Notes: generated from the letters alone by a model not told the origin. Counted from the stretch's first letter, positions 25,627-36,401 are shown. The stretch is 64,000 bases of DNA from Aselliscus stoliczkanus (GCA_033961575.1 CM066733.1:67206921-67270920), one strand, 5' to 3'. Made by a program: numbers and translations.

Positions 25627-25873
25627 TACCTGGGGTGCCAAAAAAAAAAGAGTATACAAGTGGACACTTTGGTCAATGTTGCTCAAGCCGTAATTTGCTA
25701 TAATCAGAAGCGTCTGAACGCTTATGGTAACCACTTTGAGCACTTCTTGTAATTGCAGAAGTCAAACGTTACTGGTATTCATCTTTTGTTACAGGTGTAC
25801 ATTGAGTATTACAATTTTAATACAGTTTTCCTTTCTTTCTTAAAATGTGTATACCTTTTTTGGAACCCTCTAT
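25627..25873 (+). mobile_element. non-autonomous mariner-derived element, copy 3
   Basis: Left end 'CTGGGGTGCCAAAAAAAA', right end 'TTTTTTGGAACCCTCTATA', with the same interior as copy 1: 'GCTCAAGCCGTAATTTGC' and 'TTTGAGCACTTCTTGTAA'. Confidence 0.75.
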
Positions 25874-26902
25874 ACACACTATTTTCTTTGCTGTATGACT
25901 ATCTTTGCTGGTTGTAATAGAATAAAGACAATTGAAAGACTATAGATGTATTCCTGGTGCCAGGAAATCTCTTGATTTTTTCTAATAAAGATTTGACATG
26001 TCATTAAGTTTGCGATAGTCTACAGTTATTATCCATAAGCCATCTTGCCTTTTCACTAACCAAATAGTCAAGTTAAATAGGGATAGGGTCACAATTATGA
26101 CCTCTGAATTTTTTATCTTGATTGTAACACAAATTTCTGCAGTACCCAAGTCATTTGAATTTACTTTTGTTTACTATCTTGCTAGGGGCGAATTTGCAGT
26201 ATCAGGGGCAGCCACTTGGCCCTGCCTATCATAATAACTCTGAATCTTTGGGTCAGAGAACCAATGTGGGGATTTTGAGAAGTTGTAAGTATATTGATTT
26301 TTACTCTCTAGTTTGAAACTGGAGAATTACCCATAGAATCGATCTGCAGTCCTACTGGAGCTACTCTGAGATGTACTTGGGCCAAAACTTCATTGTCTTG
26401 ACCTTTCTGAGTTCTATTCTGATCCATATACTAGCGGGGTAGTCCAGGTCTTCAGAGATCAGCAGTGGTTTTAAGTCACTTTCTAATAAACCACACAAAA
26501 ATATTTCCCACTCCTGTCAGTTACCTTGACAAATGATCCAGTTTCCTTTGAGGGAAGGCTTGACGAAAGATTCATGAATACATTATGATGACCTTGCTAG
26601 GTCCTTTAGGAACATGGCCTCCTCCTAAACTGAAGAGGCCAAATATATGAATTGATTAAGGTCTAGTAAGTGGATAAGTGTTTGTAAATTATCACTATAG
26701 CAACTTCTTTCACATTTCTGCCAAAAGACTTAGATACATATATATTTTTAATTATCTCTGGAAATAGCATTTTCTCTTGTCACCTTTGGCCAAAACAGAG
26801 CTCTTCAAGGGTCCAGGAGCATACCCTCATCAATGGATTTTTTTTAATGCCTTAGTGAAAAAAAAGAGTCTATGAGCCCATTGTTTTAGAATCTTTGAAT
26901 AC
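25874..26902. other. 3' flank of the CRISP gene, nothing recognised
   Basis: AT-rich sequence with scattered short frames. I see no exon with splice signals and no nameable repeat. Confidence 0.4.
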
Positions 26903-26903
26903 G

Positions 26904-26909
26904 TTTATT
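26904..26909 (-). promoter_or_regulatory. candidate polyadenylation signal for CRISP1
   Basis: On the minus strand this reads AATAAA, about 740 bp past the stop codon of the last CRISP exon and beyond the SINE at 27124-27570. ATTAAA variants occur nearer. I cannot tell which is used. Confidence 0.3.
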
Positions 26910-27123
26910 TATAAGAGTTACACAACAGATTTAAGTACATGTTAACAGTGATGATAAGTAAATAATATATTAGATTCAGCATTACATTTATATGTATAGT
27001 TCCCAGTTATTGAATTTGCTGTTTTTTTTTAATTCAGATATTATCAAATTTAATTGATGAATGAAGATGTATTTAATCAAGGACTTTTTCAAAACTTGTT
27101 TGATCTTTTAAAAGAAGTCAATG

Positions 27124-27567
27124 AGGGCTGGCCGAGTGGCGCATTGGTTAAGAGCTGGTTTTGGGATGCCAGCGTCCCCGGTTCAGATCCCACATATGAG
27201 GGCCAGTGACACTGCCCTCTACAGCTTACAACAGCTCCAGTTGGAGCTGGGCTGTGCGAGCCCCCGCAACAGTGTAGACTGCAGCGGCTGCCATAAGCTA
27301 CAGTGAGTGGCCGGCAGCCAGCGTGAGCGGCTGGCAGCCAGCGCGAGCTGCCGATAGCTGCGGTGATCGACATCCAGAGGCTGGCAACCAATCTGCCTCA
27401 CCCTGGAAGAACGCAATGACGATACCATCAAGGGCCAGTGAAGCAACGTCCTCCGCAAAACTAGACTGAAGAACAAAAAGACAGCAACTTGTCTGTTCCC
27501 CTTCCCCAATTCCCCAACGCTGTTCCCCTCCCCCAATTCCCCAATAAAATCTTAAAAAAAAAAAAAA
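27124..27567 (+). mobile_element. tRNA-derived SINE, long subtype, in or just past the CRISP1 3' UTR
   Basis: Runs from GGGCTGGCCGAGTGGCGCAT to 'CCAATAAAATCTT' plus poly(A). The 'CCCCTTCCCCAATTCCCC' segment is present twice. A short duplication (TCAATG) flanks it. It lies antisense to CRISP1, starting about 83 bp downstream of the stop codon, with no AATAAA between, so it probably forms part of the 3' UTR. Confidence 0.85.
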
Positions 27568-27650
27568 TTCAATGGAATTTGTACAGTGATTTTGTTTTTT
27601 AGTGGAGTCACTTTACTCTTAAGAAGAAGCATTACCCTTAAAATTAAGTT

Positions 27651-27778
27651 TTATTTTATTGCTGAAGGGCATTTGCAGGTAGCTTCACAGCTTTCTTTCG
27701 TGATTGTTCCATCACACCCTTGTTTTTTGACCAAATCGGCACAAGTTGAGAACTTATCCGCGTGCATGCAGACATTGG
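27651..27778 (-). CDS. CRISP1: CRISP1 last coding exon (cysteine-rich domain and stop)
   Basis: Minus strand: acceptor CATTTTAG, then 128 coding bases ending in TAA (27653-27651). It encodes NVCMHADKFSTCADLV, continuing through KKQGCDG, ESCEATCKC and ending PSAIK. Six cysteines (VC, TC, GC, SC, TC, KC) give the ICR/ShKT-like pattern of cysteine-rich secretory proteins, which in this family acts on ion channels or in sperm binding. The two leading bases complete a Thr codon with the A left by the exon at 28946-29031 (GLC-T-NVC). The ...IK end is as I remember human CRISP1; CRISP2 and CRISP3 end in ...IY. Confidence 0.88.
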
Positions 27779-28399
27779 CTAAAATGAAACAAAAGACAAA
27801 AAAACATTGCTTCTTGGACTAAGGTATGCTATCCCAAACTATATTATCCCAGGGAAAATCCGTTTATTCTTTATATATTGTATTATTCATAGGCCACTAT
27901 ATACATTAAGAAGTAATTGTCTTAAACTGATTAATAAACATACCTGATATAGCAGTTAAAGTGTTCACACAACCCAGAGGTTTATGAAATAAAATAATTT
28001 CCCTACCATGTTCCAACCAGGTGCACAGCAACGGAAATAAACTTAATTTCCAATATAGTTTAGATGCTGCTTATTTAGCCCAGTGTGTATGGGTGCATGT
28101 GTATTTGTATGTGTGCTGTCATTTCTGTTTGTGCAATGAACGGATTGTACAAAGGGGTAAGGGCAAAGGAGAACTCAACCCCCACTCACACCCTATTCAA
28201 CAAGCCAGACAAAGGAATCATAGCCTATCCTAGCAGTGGCTCTGGTATATTTATTTACATGTGTGTGTACTATCTGAAGATTGCCTGGAATCTGCAATGT
28301 GTGGGCTTAAAATAGCCCAAATTCTTTTTCAGGTAACTGCTTCCCTTGAAAGGCAGTTGTTAGGGGGGAATCCAGTGATGTAGTTGGCGGAGAATGTGC

Positions 28400-28421
28400 G
28401 AGTGTGTGAGTGTTAGTGTGT

Positions 28422-28472
<51 letters not shown>
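28400..28472. repeat. (GT)n microsatellite in a CRISP1 intron
   Basis: Long GT/TG run, interrupted at its left end by GTGAGTGTTAGTG. The 80-codon His/Thr frame on the minus strand is an artefact of this repeat. Confidence 0.95.
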
Positions 28473-28473
<1 letters not shown>

Positions 28474-28945
28474 AGTGGCCATACCGGTGACAGCACCACC
28501 AAGTTTCTCTTTCATATATTCCCTGGCTTTTATTTAGGGGCAAAAGCAAATCAAGCCTGACCTTATCGGAGATTGTAGAGTCAGTTGGTTTCTATACTTT
28601 TGCCTTTTCCCCTCCCTAACTGAGAAAAAGCAGGAGCTATCTGACTAGAGACTCAAGGGAAACTTCATCTCCCCTTTGGCTTGGGTTAACTTCGCTATGC
28701 ATGACTGCCTCAATGTGTATCTTATTTTTGTCATCACCACTCTCACACAGCAGCTGAACTTAGAACTTTCATTTTTAGCTCTGTTTTTAAGCCAAGATCA
28801 AAAAAACTGAAGGAGGAGAAGGAGGGCCCAGAAGCAGAATGAGGTCATACATACATCAGGGTAGATTCCGAGACTGTCATACTCAGCAAGGTCAGTGCCC
28901 AATGGAGACATCGTTCCATAAAGGCACAGAATGGATATTACTTAC

Positions 28946-29031
28946 TGCAAAGTCCATTATCACAATTATGAGGGCAGTCTTTACATGGTTTTCCGCTTTT
29001 ATATGGGGTTTTCTTGGTGTTCACGTTTCCA
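28946..29031 (-). CDS. CRISP1: CRISP1 exon: hinge and start of the cysteine-rich domain
   Basis: 86 bp between acceptor CCATTGCAG and donor GTAAGT. Its first base completes Ser (AG|T) with the previous exon, then it reads [19 protein letters not shown] and PHNCDNGLC. Four cysteines (PC, DC, NC, LC) match the hinge pattern of the family. It also completes the second CAP-family signature across the splice (YVCQYC-PSGNV), strong evidence that the two exons are joined in the mRNA. Confidence 0.9.
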
Positions 29032-29334
29032 CTGCAATGGAATATTTGAAAGACAGAATTAGTGACAGGACTAAGAAATATAGGATTGTGCCATAAGAGT
29101 AGAATACACAGCAAGAGTCACAGGAGGTCAGAAAAGGGAGAGAGAGATTGCTGAAGGTTGGATCCACAAAGACAATTTCAAGGTAAATTGGTACAATTTA
29201 AATACACGAAGAAAAAAGGAGATGGGTTTCCAGTGCCTTTACAGTAGACCAAAGGCATGCAACCAGAAGACAGGTAGGTTCACAGCAAGGTTTCTAAGAA
29301 CTTTTGGGATTGACATTTCACAGAATAGTTCTTC

Positions 29335-29570
29335 TTGACTGAATGAATTTGTTTTCATTGAGGATCTATTATGTGCCATGAAGTATGTTAGGCATTTAGC
29401 ATAAGTTATCCTATTTAATCTTTAGAAAAACCCTGCAAGAAATACATTCCTATTGCCTTGTTATCAATGAGGAAAAAGGAGCTCAAAGTTGTTAAGTTAT
29501 TGATGAACTGAAGGTCACACACCTAGTAAATGACAGGGCCAATGTTTGTACTTGAACCTTGCGCACCACA
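29335..29570. repeat. MIR SINE, old, in a CRISP1 intron
   Basis: 'GATCTATTATGTGCCATGAA', 'CTATTTAATCTTTAGAAAAA', 'AATGAGGAAAAAGGAGCTCA' and 'GGTCACACACCTAGTAAATG' follow the MIR core in order. Confidence 0.8.
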
Positions 29571-29812
29571 GAGCCCATCCTCTATACACTGTGCTAACAA
29601 TAGCCCCATGATTTTATCACCCCTTAGGATGTACTGCTTGTCTCTCCCAGTCTGTCCCATTTCTCCCTGTTTTCAAAACCTACCCTCAAAGCTTTCCATG
29701 AAGCTATAACCTATCTATAACCTCAGACTGATGAAAGGGGTTGGGTTAGAACTCAAGGTGCAGGCCATTTGGCCTACCACATGACAAAAATGGTCCCTTG
29801 TGCTGTACTTAC

Positions 29813-29907
29813 CTGGGGCAATACTGGCAAACATAGTAATACCGATAGTGACTCTGAGGACATTGGGCTAACGCACAGCCAACCTGGTGAGAAGTGGCCC
29901 AAACAAG
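29813..29907 (-). CDS. CRISP1: CRISP1 exon: CAP domain C-terminal part
   Basis: 95 bp between acceptor CATTTACAG and donor GTAAGTAC. It reads [16 protein letters not shown], then [15 protein letters not shown] and two bases (AG) of a Ser codon. Joined to the exon at 30830-30975 it gives GHYTQLVWATS, which fits the first CAP-family signature (CRISP/antigen 5/PR-1). Cysteines 3 to 6 of the CAP domain are here. WATS after LVW is the wording I recall from CRISP1; CRISP2 and CRISP3 have WYS. Confidence 0.92.
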
Positions 29908-30291
29908 CTGTAAATGAAAAGTTTAAAATACAGTCATTTTTATTAGATTTATGGTGTTCACATCAAGTGGCTTATTTGTCTCTCAATACCCTTTTAGAAG
30001 TTATCAATGAAGGGAATTTTAAAAACTGAAAAATAGTGGCTTCAGACTTTAAAAATTTTAAAACTTGATGATTATTCTTTTTAAATATCTCGCCCAATTC
30101 TGGGGCTTCATTTAACATCAAAGAAAGCTTTATATATTCACAGTACCTTTGTTATAACTGTGAATCATCCTCAAATTCATAAAAATGTGGACAATGGGGT
30201 ATTGGGAAATAAGGGGAAAATCACTAAGGGCAATTTGACTTTTGTAGGAAAAAAAAAGAAACCTTGTTCATCTTTTTTTTTTTTTGGTGTG

Positions 30292-30309
30292 AGAGAGAGA
30301 GAGAGAGAG

Positions 30310-30348
<39 letters not shown>
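30292..30348. repeat. (GA)n(GT)n compound microsatellite
   Basis: A GA run passes directly into a GT run, preceded by a T tract. Confidence 0.95.
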
Positions 30349-30351
<3 letters not shown>

Positions 30352-30829
30352 AAATGTTAGAGGCCCCAGTATAACTTTTCTTTAGTGTTTATATAATACA
30401 AATGATACTTATTCATCAACTTAAAAATAATTTACATATGAGTTAATATTCTTGATAATCTTTAGCATTTCATCCTATGACTAGCCCAGAAAAAATAGCT
30501 CAAGATTTGTGTAAAGATCATTTAATGTTGTTTAAATATAGTTAAGGTCAATCCATCACTTTATTCCCAAAGCTGTCATTTAAAAAATTCACTGAGGTAA
30601 ATCAAGGTCACAATGACCAGATGGGTGTGGGTACCCACGAGATAGTGGGTGGATGCTTATATATATTAATGGATAACACATATTTGTAAAGCAGGGTAGC
30701 TTTCATGCTCACATATAGATTGCATAGCTAAGGTGTGTGGTTGGAATCCCCAGAATAAACTGAGAAGACAAAGTAACTCTGTGATGATAATGGACAAAAA
30801 CCATTAAGCTTTTATCATTTCATTTTTAC

Positions 30830-30975
30830 CTGGGTGTAATGGCCAATTTTAGCATTTGCTTGAGTACTTCCAAATCCATATTTAAAGTCATTAACTTCAT
30901 TGTACAGAGATTGGATTGCCTGTGACCATGACTTGGGATCACTGGACATGTATAAATTCTCTCCACAACTGGTAA
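30830..30975 (-). CDS. CRISP1: CRISP1 exon: CAP domain core
   Basis: 146 bp between acceptor AATTTTTAG and donor GTAAAAATG. Two bases complete Phe, then it reads [57 protein letters not shown] and GHYTQ are hallmark CAP motifs. The two acidic residues (Glu of GEN, Glu of YNE) and the His of GHYTQ that line the CAP cavity are kept. It ends on a codon boundary (phase 0), matching the next exon. Confidence 0.93.
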
Positions 30976-31375
30976 CTAAAAATTAGAAAAAGACAGTGAA
31001 CCAAGAGTTAAACTAATACTTGCAAAGATTTCTCACTAAAACCTATTAGAATGTCATATTTCAACTTTTGTGATCAATATCACCTACCAAGGATGTACAG
31101 CCATTTTTCATTACTGATCTATTGGAGAAATCTAATTTCAATTTCAAGAGATTTGTTCTGTGATTTGGAATCCCCCTAACCCCCCTCCCTCACCCCTACC
31201 TATGAATAGCCCTTTTAAAAATGTAAATGACTCATTTTCAAACTGATTATCTAGCTTAACACAGTCACAGTCATCATTTTGGTAACACTGGTGCAGTGAT
31301 TAACACTGAATCAGCAAGTATTGATTATCTGCTATACCTTTATGCATACAGGGGATATTAAGAATTGCTACAGAC

Positions 31376-32495
31376 TTCCAGTAAAATGGTGCAATAGACA
31401 GATGCTGTGCTAACTGCCTCCCAGGATCACACCAAAATTACAAGCAAATTATACAGCATTCAACCCTGAAGGTCCCCAGAACACTGGAGGAACAGAACCA
31501 CTAAACGAAGAACTTAAAGAGGAGGCCACGTCGGGTCTGGTGGGACGGGTGGAGACGAGAGAGGGCGAACCTTGTGAGGGAAGCCCCAGCCGTGGGGAGG
31601 CTTCTCCGGGTGGGGGAGAGACCCTCCGGCCGCACACCAAGCTCACCAGCCCAGAGTTCCTTTGCTGGGAAGAGGAGTTCTAAGATAGCCGGCAGTAAAT
31701 TAATGAGGACTCTCTTTGCTCAGCTCAGTGAGGCTAAGAGCGGCTGGAGAATCAGTGGGGCCGGCGCCCGGGCTTGCTCGCTGGTGAGCACTTACCTGGT
31801 TAATGGTGGAGAGAGTAGCTGTGTGGGCTGGGCCCAGGAGCTTGCGGGGAGTGGACTGGGCTGGGCACCTTTGGTGCAAAGGCTGGAGGTTTTTGGACTG
31901 TTGTTCCCGTGGTGCAGAGCCTGCACGTAAGTGGTGTAGGGAGGGCGCCATTTTGTCGGGCTTGGGCCCTCCCATGAAGGATCAGGTCCGAGACCTCATT
32001 GGTCTGGTGGAATTGGCGCAGAAGCGAGTATGTGCCTGCGTGGGCGCCTGCGGCCTTGGATCCCCACCCTCTGCCCAGCTTATACTGCATTGCCAGGGAA
32101 ACGCAGGGCGGGTGCCCTCCGGCTCCAACAGGCTGCTCACTGAGACCCAGGAGTGCACGAGCCGCCTCAGATCCCCACCCTCCACTCGGCTTCTGCTGTG
32201 TTGCCAGGGAAATGCCTAGTGGGAGTGATCCAGCTCCAACAGGCTACTCACTGAGACACGGAAGTGCGCAAGCCGCCTCGGGTCCCAGCTCTCCGCACTG
32301 CACTTGCAGAGTTGCCAGGCTGGTGATTGGTTGTCGGGCAGCTCAGCCTGATCTGCGAGCGGCTGATTGGGACAGGCTGAGACTGGGAGTTTTCCTGGGA
32401 GTGTTGGGCCATGAGCTGTGTGCCTGCGTGATCCAGCCAGGGTTCTCCTGGTGATCTATCTAATACATCAAAGCAATCCCAGAGAGACAGCCAGA
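31376..32495 (+). promoter_or_regulatory. L1 5' UTR with tandem monomers
   Basis: GC-rich leader of the composite L1. From about 32050 a unit of about 111 bp is repeated twice and a bit: 'GATCCCCACCCTC' recurs at about 32059 and 32170 and a diverged 'GGTCCCAGCTCTCC' follows at about 32280; 'TTGCCAGGGAAA' and 'CTCCAACAGGCT' repeat at the same period. Such monomers act as promoter units in some L1 families. Frames of 60 to 151 codons on both strands here are shadows of GC-rich sequence. Confidence 0.6.
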
Positions 32496-33368
32496 ATGGG
32501 GAAACAAAGAAACATATCACAAGTAAAAGATCAGAAGAAACCTCCAGCAATGGAACCAAATGAAACAGAGGGATCCATCCTTTCAGAGACAGAGTTTAGA
32601 ACACTGATGATAAGAATGTTTAAGGAACTTAGCGAGGACATAAAGAAGGATAGGGAAACCATAAAAAGCAACCTGTTAGAACTAAAGAATACAATAACTG
32701 AAATGAAGAACACACTCGAAGGAATCACCAGTAGAGTAGATGAAGCAGAGGAGCGGATCAGCGATTTGGAAGATAAAATAGCAGAAATCACCCAGTTGGC
32801 ACAGCAAAAAGACCAAAGAATAAAAAATAATGAAAATAGTTTAAGAGCCCTATGGGACAAGGTGAAACACAACTACCTTCTACTCATAGGAATACCAGAA
32901 GGAGAAGAGAAGAAGGAAGGGGTCGAGAATGTATTTGAAAAAATAATGACTGAAAAGTTCCCTACCCTGGTGAAGGAAATCAACATACATGCCCAGGAAG
33001 TGCAGAGGGTTCCAAACAAGCTGAACCCAAACAGGTCCACACCAAGACACATCATAGTTAAAATGGCAAAGGTTAAAGACAGAGACAGAATCCTAACAGC
33101 AGCAAGAGAAAGACAGCAGGTTACATACAAAGGAACTCCTGTTAGACTAACAGCTGACTTGTCTACAGAAACTCTGCAGGCCAGAAGGGAGTGGCAGGAG
33201 ATATTTAAAGGGACACAAAATAAAGGCCTACAACCAAGATTGCTCTACCCAGCACGGCTATCACTTAAAATTGAAGGAAAAATGATGAGCTTCTCAGAAA
33301 AGAATAAGCTTAAGGAATTCATTACCACCAAGCCAGCATTGCAAGAAATGTTAAAAGGGCTTTTTTAA
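32496..33368 (+). CDS. L1 ORF1 protein, intact frame
   Basis: 290 codons from ATG (MGKQRNISQVKDQKK) to TAA. The frame is open 26 codons further upstream, but that part is 5' UTR. Order of parts: a basic N-terminus, a coiled coil with heptads (LLELKNTITEMKNTLEGI through RISDLEDKI, about residues 65-115), an RRM-like segment with LLLIGIPEGEEKKEG (about 130-175), and a C-terminal domain containing RPRHI-like STPRHIIVKMAKVKDRDRI, VTYKGTPVRLTADLS and TKPALQEML. ORF1p is the trimeric RNA-binding chaperone of L1 particles. Human ORF1p is 338 residues, so this family's protein is shorter. The adjoining unit has no usable ORF2, so the element cannot move itself, though its ORF1p could be made. Confidence 0.9.
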   Translation: MGKQRNISQVKDQKKPPAMEPNETEGSILSETEFRTLMIRMFKELSEDIKKDRETIKSNLLELKNTITEMKNTLEGITSRVDEAEERISDLEDKIAEITQLAQQKDQRIKNNENSLRALWDKVKHNYLLLIGIPEGEEKKEGVENVFEKIMTEKFPTLVKEINIHAQEVQRVPNKLNPNRSTPRHIIVKMAKVKDRDRILTAARERQQVTYKGTPVRLTADLSTETLQARREWQEIFKGTQNKGLQPRLLYPARLSLKIEGKMMSFSEKNKLKEFITTKPALQEMLKGLF

Positions 33369-34140
33369 ACAAGAGAAAGGGGTAGACAAGCTAACCCAGA
33401 GAGACAATTTAAGAAGATTGAAGTCATATCAACCAGATATAAAGGAAAAACTGATGGTTGCTGGCTGGGAGGGAGTGGGGAAGAGGAAGAGGGAGAAGGT
33501 TTTGGACAGTGTAGGTGGGTCTACAATGTTGCCACAGGGATATGGGGGCAGTTCTGGGAATGAAATTGATAATGTTGTGAAGAGGCTATTGTGTTGCGAG
33601 AAATGTCAGTCGGAGAAGGACAGGTACCATGTGATCTCACTTGTGTGTGGAGACTGAAGTGAACGATCAAAGTAAACAGACTCGTAGATGTAGAGGAGAA
33701 GCTGAGAGTTGCTGGTTGGGAGAGGGGTGGAGATGGGGGGAAGGGGAAGGGATTAGACAGCATAAATAGACAACTGCAATATTGCCACAGGGATATGGAA
33801 CACAGTTCGGGGAATATAATAGTGTTGTAAAGATTTTGTGGCGTGTCAGATGGTCACATGTTTTGTTGAGGAGACCACTTCATGGATGGAGTGGAGGCTT
33901 GATCACTGCACTGTACACCTGAAGCTGATGTTGTATAGTATTGTATGCCAACTGTAACTGAATATGTGGATGGTCACGGGATGTGGAGTATACTGTGGAG
34001 GGGAGTCAGGGGAGTTGTGATAGATACATGTGATATGGGGGGGGATAGGGTGGCGAACTGGGGCAGGGGGGTTGTCACTTTGGGGGGTAAAGAGTATAAC
34101 TATTGCATCGTGTTGTACACCTGAAACTAATAATAAAAAA
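33369..34140 (+). mobile_element. unit A tail: ORF2 stub joined to duplicated 3' UTR modules
   Basis: After the ORF1 stop there are about 38 bp of spacer, then an abrupt jump to 'AATTTAAGAAGATTGAAG' (ORF2 endonuclease, KFKKIEV), then a 3' UTR-like module (33439-33590), a short piece of the ORF2 C-terminus (QSEKDRYHVISLVCGD) and the 3' UTR proper, ending 'CTGAAACTAATAATAAAAAA' at about 34140. Both 3' modules share 'TGGTTGCTGGCTGGGAGGG'-type starts and 'GCCACAGGGATATGG'. Confidence 0.75.
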
Positions 34141-35515
34141 AAGGGGCTTTTTTTAAACAAAAGAAAGGGCTAAACAAGCTAACCCAAGGAGACCAGGAAT
34201 ACAAATAACAAAATGACAATACATATGCACCTATCAATAATCATTTTAAATGTGAATGGGCTAAATGCTGCAATCAAAAGACAGAGTGGCTGAGTGGATA
34301 AGAAAATAGGATACATGTATATGCTGTTTACAGATGGAATAAGATATTTCATGCAAATGTAAATGAGAAAAAAAAAAAGCTGGAGTACCAATACTTATTT
34401 TGGAGAAAATAGACTTTAAAATGACTACAATAAAAGACAAAGAAGGGCACTAGATCCCTAATAAACATCTATGCACCCAACATAAGAACTCCTAATTACA
34501 TATAACAGATTTTGACAGACAGAAAGACAGGGATCAACAGTAACACTATTATAGTAGGGGACTTCAACACCCCATTGTCACCAATGGACAGACCCTTTAG
34601 ACAGAAAATCAACACAGAAAGAGGGGCCTTAAATCATACTTTAGATCAGCTGGACTTCGTTGATAGTTTTAGAGCATTTCACCCTGAAAAAACAGAATAT
34701 ACATTCTTCTAAAGTACACATGGGACATTTTCCAAGATAGACCGTGTTAGGCCACAAAACAAGTCTCAGTAAATTTAAGAAGATTGAAGTCATATCAAGC
34801 AGATATAAAGGAAAAACTGATGGTTGCTGGCTGGCAGGGAGTGGGGAAGAGGGAGAGGGGGAAGGTTTTAGACAGTGTAGGTGGGACTACAATGTTGCTG
34901 CAGGGATATGGGGGCAGTTCTGGGAATGTAATTGACAATGTTGTGAAGAGACTATAATGTTGTGAAGAGACTATTATGTTGTGAGAAATAAGTCAGTCGG
35001 AGAAGGACAGGTACCATGTGATCTCACTTGTGTGTGGAGTCTGAATAGCTGAGTGAACGATCAAAGTAAACAGCCTCGTAGATGTAGAGGAAAAACTGAG
35101 TGTTGCTAGTTGGGAGGGGAGTGGGGATGGAGGGAAGGGGAAGGGATTAGACAGCATAAATAGGCAACTACAATATTGCCACAGGGATATGAAACACATT
35201 TCGGGGAATATAATAATGTTGTAAAAATTTTGTGGCGTGTCAGATAGTCACATGTCTTGTTAGGGAGACCACTTCATGGATGTGGTAGAGGCTTGATCAC
35301 TGCACTGTACACCTGAAGCTGATGTTGTATAATATTGTATACCAACTGTAACTGAATATATAGATAGTCACGGGATGTGGATTATATTGTGGAAGGGAGT
35401 AGGGGAGTTGTGGTAGATATGTATGGGGGGGAGTGGGGTGGCGAACTGGGGGAGGAGCGTTGTCACTGCGGGGTAAAGAGTATAACTATTGCATTGTGTT
35501 GTACACCTGAAACTA
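34141..35515 (+). mobile_element. unit B: ORF2 endonuclease part fused to the same 3' modules
   Basis: Resumes at the ORF1 end ('GGGGCTTTTTTTAAACAAAAG'), runs through L1 endonuclease sequence (VGDFNTPLSPMDRPFRQKIN at 34560, SLSKFKKIEVIS at 34765) and then changes to 3' UTR at 'CATATCAAGCAGATATAAAG', the same break as in unit A. The reverse transcriptase region is absent. The endonuclease frame is interrupted, so no working enzyme is encoded. Confidence 0.75.
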
Positions 35516-35532
35516 AGAAAGAAAGAAAAAAA

Positions 35533-35625
<93 letters not shown>

Positions 35626-35635
35626 AAAAGAAAGA
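35516..35635 (+). repeat. (GAAA)n tail of the composite L1
   Basis: About 28 tandem GAAA units directly after 'CACCTGAAACTAA', ending at the target-site duplication. It grew from the A-rich tail. The Lys/Glu/Arg-rich frames here (103 and 63 codons) are repeat artefacts. Confidence 0.93.
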
Positions 35636-36401
35636 AAGAATTGCTACAGACATGGTTTAGACCTTTGGCTCTTCAGCTAGCAAAATAAGAGGAGCGTATG
35701 TGGAAGCAGGCAGTAAATAGGCTATCAGGCATCAGATAGGCTATACAGTGGGAAAATTAAATCAGAGCGATGGATGCAGGAGTGACAATGGCATTTCTGT
35801 GTGATGAAGAGGCTGACCAGATTTTCTTAAAACAGCCTGAGATGGGTTGGAGTAGAATGAACAGGCAGGGCCTTGGAAGTGAGGTTGAAATTTAATTCTG
35901 CATTAACATAACTTACACTTATGTTCTAGAAAGTAATACTAAAAGAAATGATTATTTTCACCAGGAATTTGTGGTCTGCTAATTTTGACTACCATGTATG
36001 AAGTGGGAGACTTTTTAGATTTCAAGAATAAACTTGGCATATGGCTAAATAAGGATGATGAGTATTTAAATTCACTGAAGTTCAGAAAAAAACAATTAAA
36101 ACAATTTTTTGTTGTTTCCCTCTCTCAGAGCTTTTGCCTTTGACATTAACTCAGAAGCATTTTACATTTTTGGCTTGGAGTAGCAGAAATAATGAAATTT
36201 TTAGGACGAGAGTTTAAAGAAAGAAAACAAAAGAATACAGGAAAGGAAGCAAGTATGCGTGTGCAGGGATAGGTGATAAACCTAAAATCGATAAATAAAA
36301 ACTAGATCACCAGACTGCCATATCTCACCACTTTGATAATGTTTAGTTACTTTTTGGTTTTTATAAAATTACACATTATTCATTGAAGAAGTTTGACTTA
36401 C

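Larger units (their letters stand above)
31376..35635 (+). mobile_element. composite L1: two rearranged units inside one target-site duplication
   Basis: The 16-bp direct repeat AAGAATTGCTACAGAC is found exactly at 31360-31375 and 35636-35651. Between them are a 5' UTR, an intact ORF1 and a 3' UTR (unit A, to about 34140), then a second unit from the ORF1 tail through part of the ORF2 endonuclease region to another 3' UTR (unit B), ending in a (GAAA)n tail. One duplication around both units implies one insertion of a composite RNA. It lies in the intron between the exons at 30830-30975 and 36402-36492, in opposite orientation to CRISP1. Confidence 0.8.

Noticed and set aside
28307..28549. His/Thr-repeat frame
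   Set aside because: Translation of the (GT)n microsatellite.
31574..32559. Several frames of 60-151 codons on both strands
   Set aside because: They overlap one another in the GC-rich L1 5' UTR, where long open frames arise by composition.
35516..35635. Regular repeat that might suggest a CRISPR-like array
   Set aside because: A 4-bp microsatellite with no spacers, in a mammalian genome.
35377..35688. Lys/Glu-rich frames of 63 and 103 codons
   Set aside because: Translation of the (GAAA)n tail of L1.
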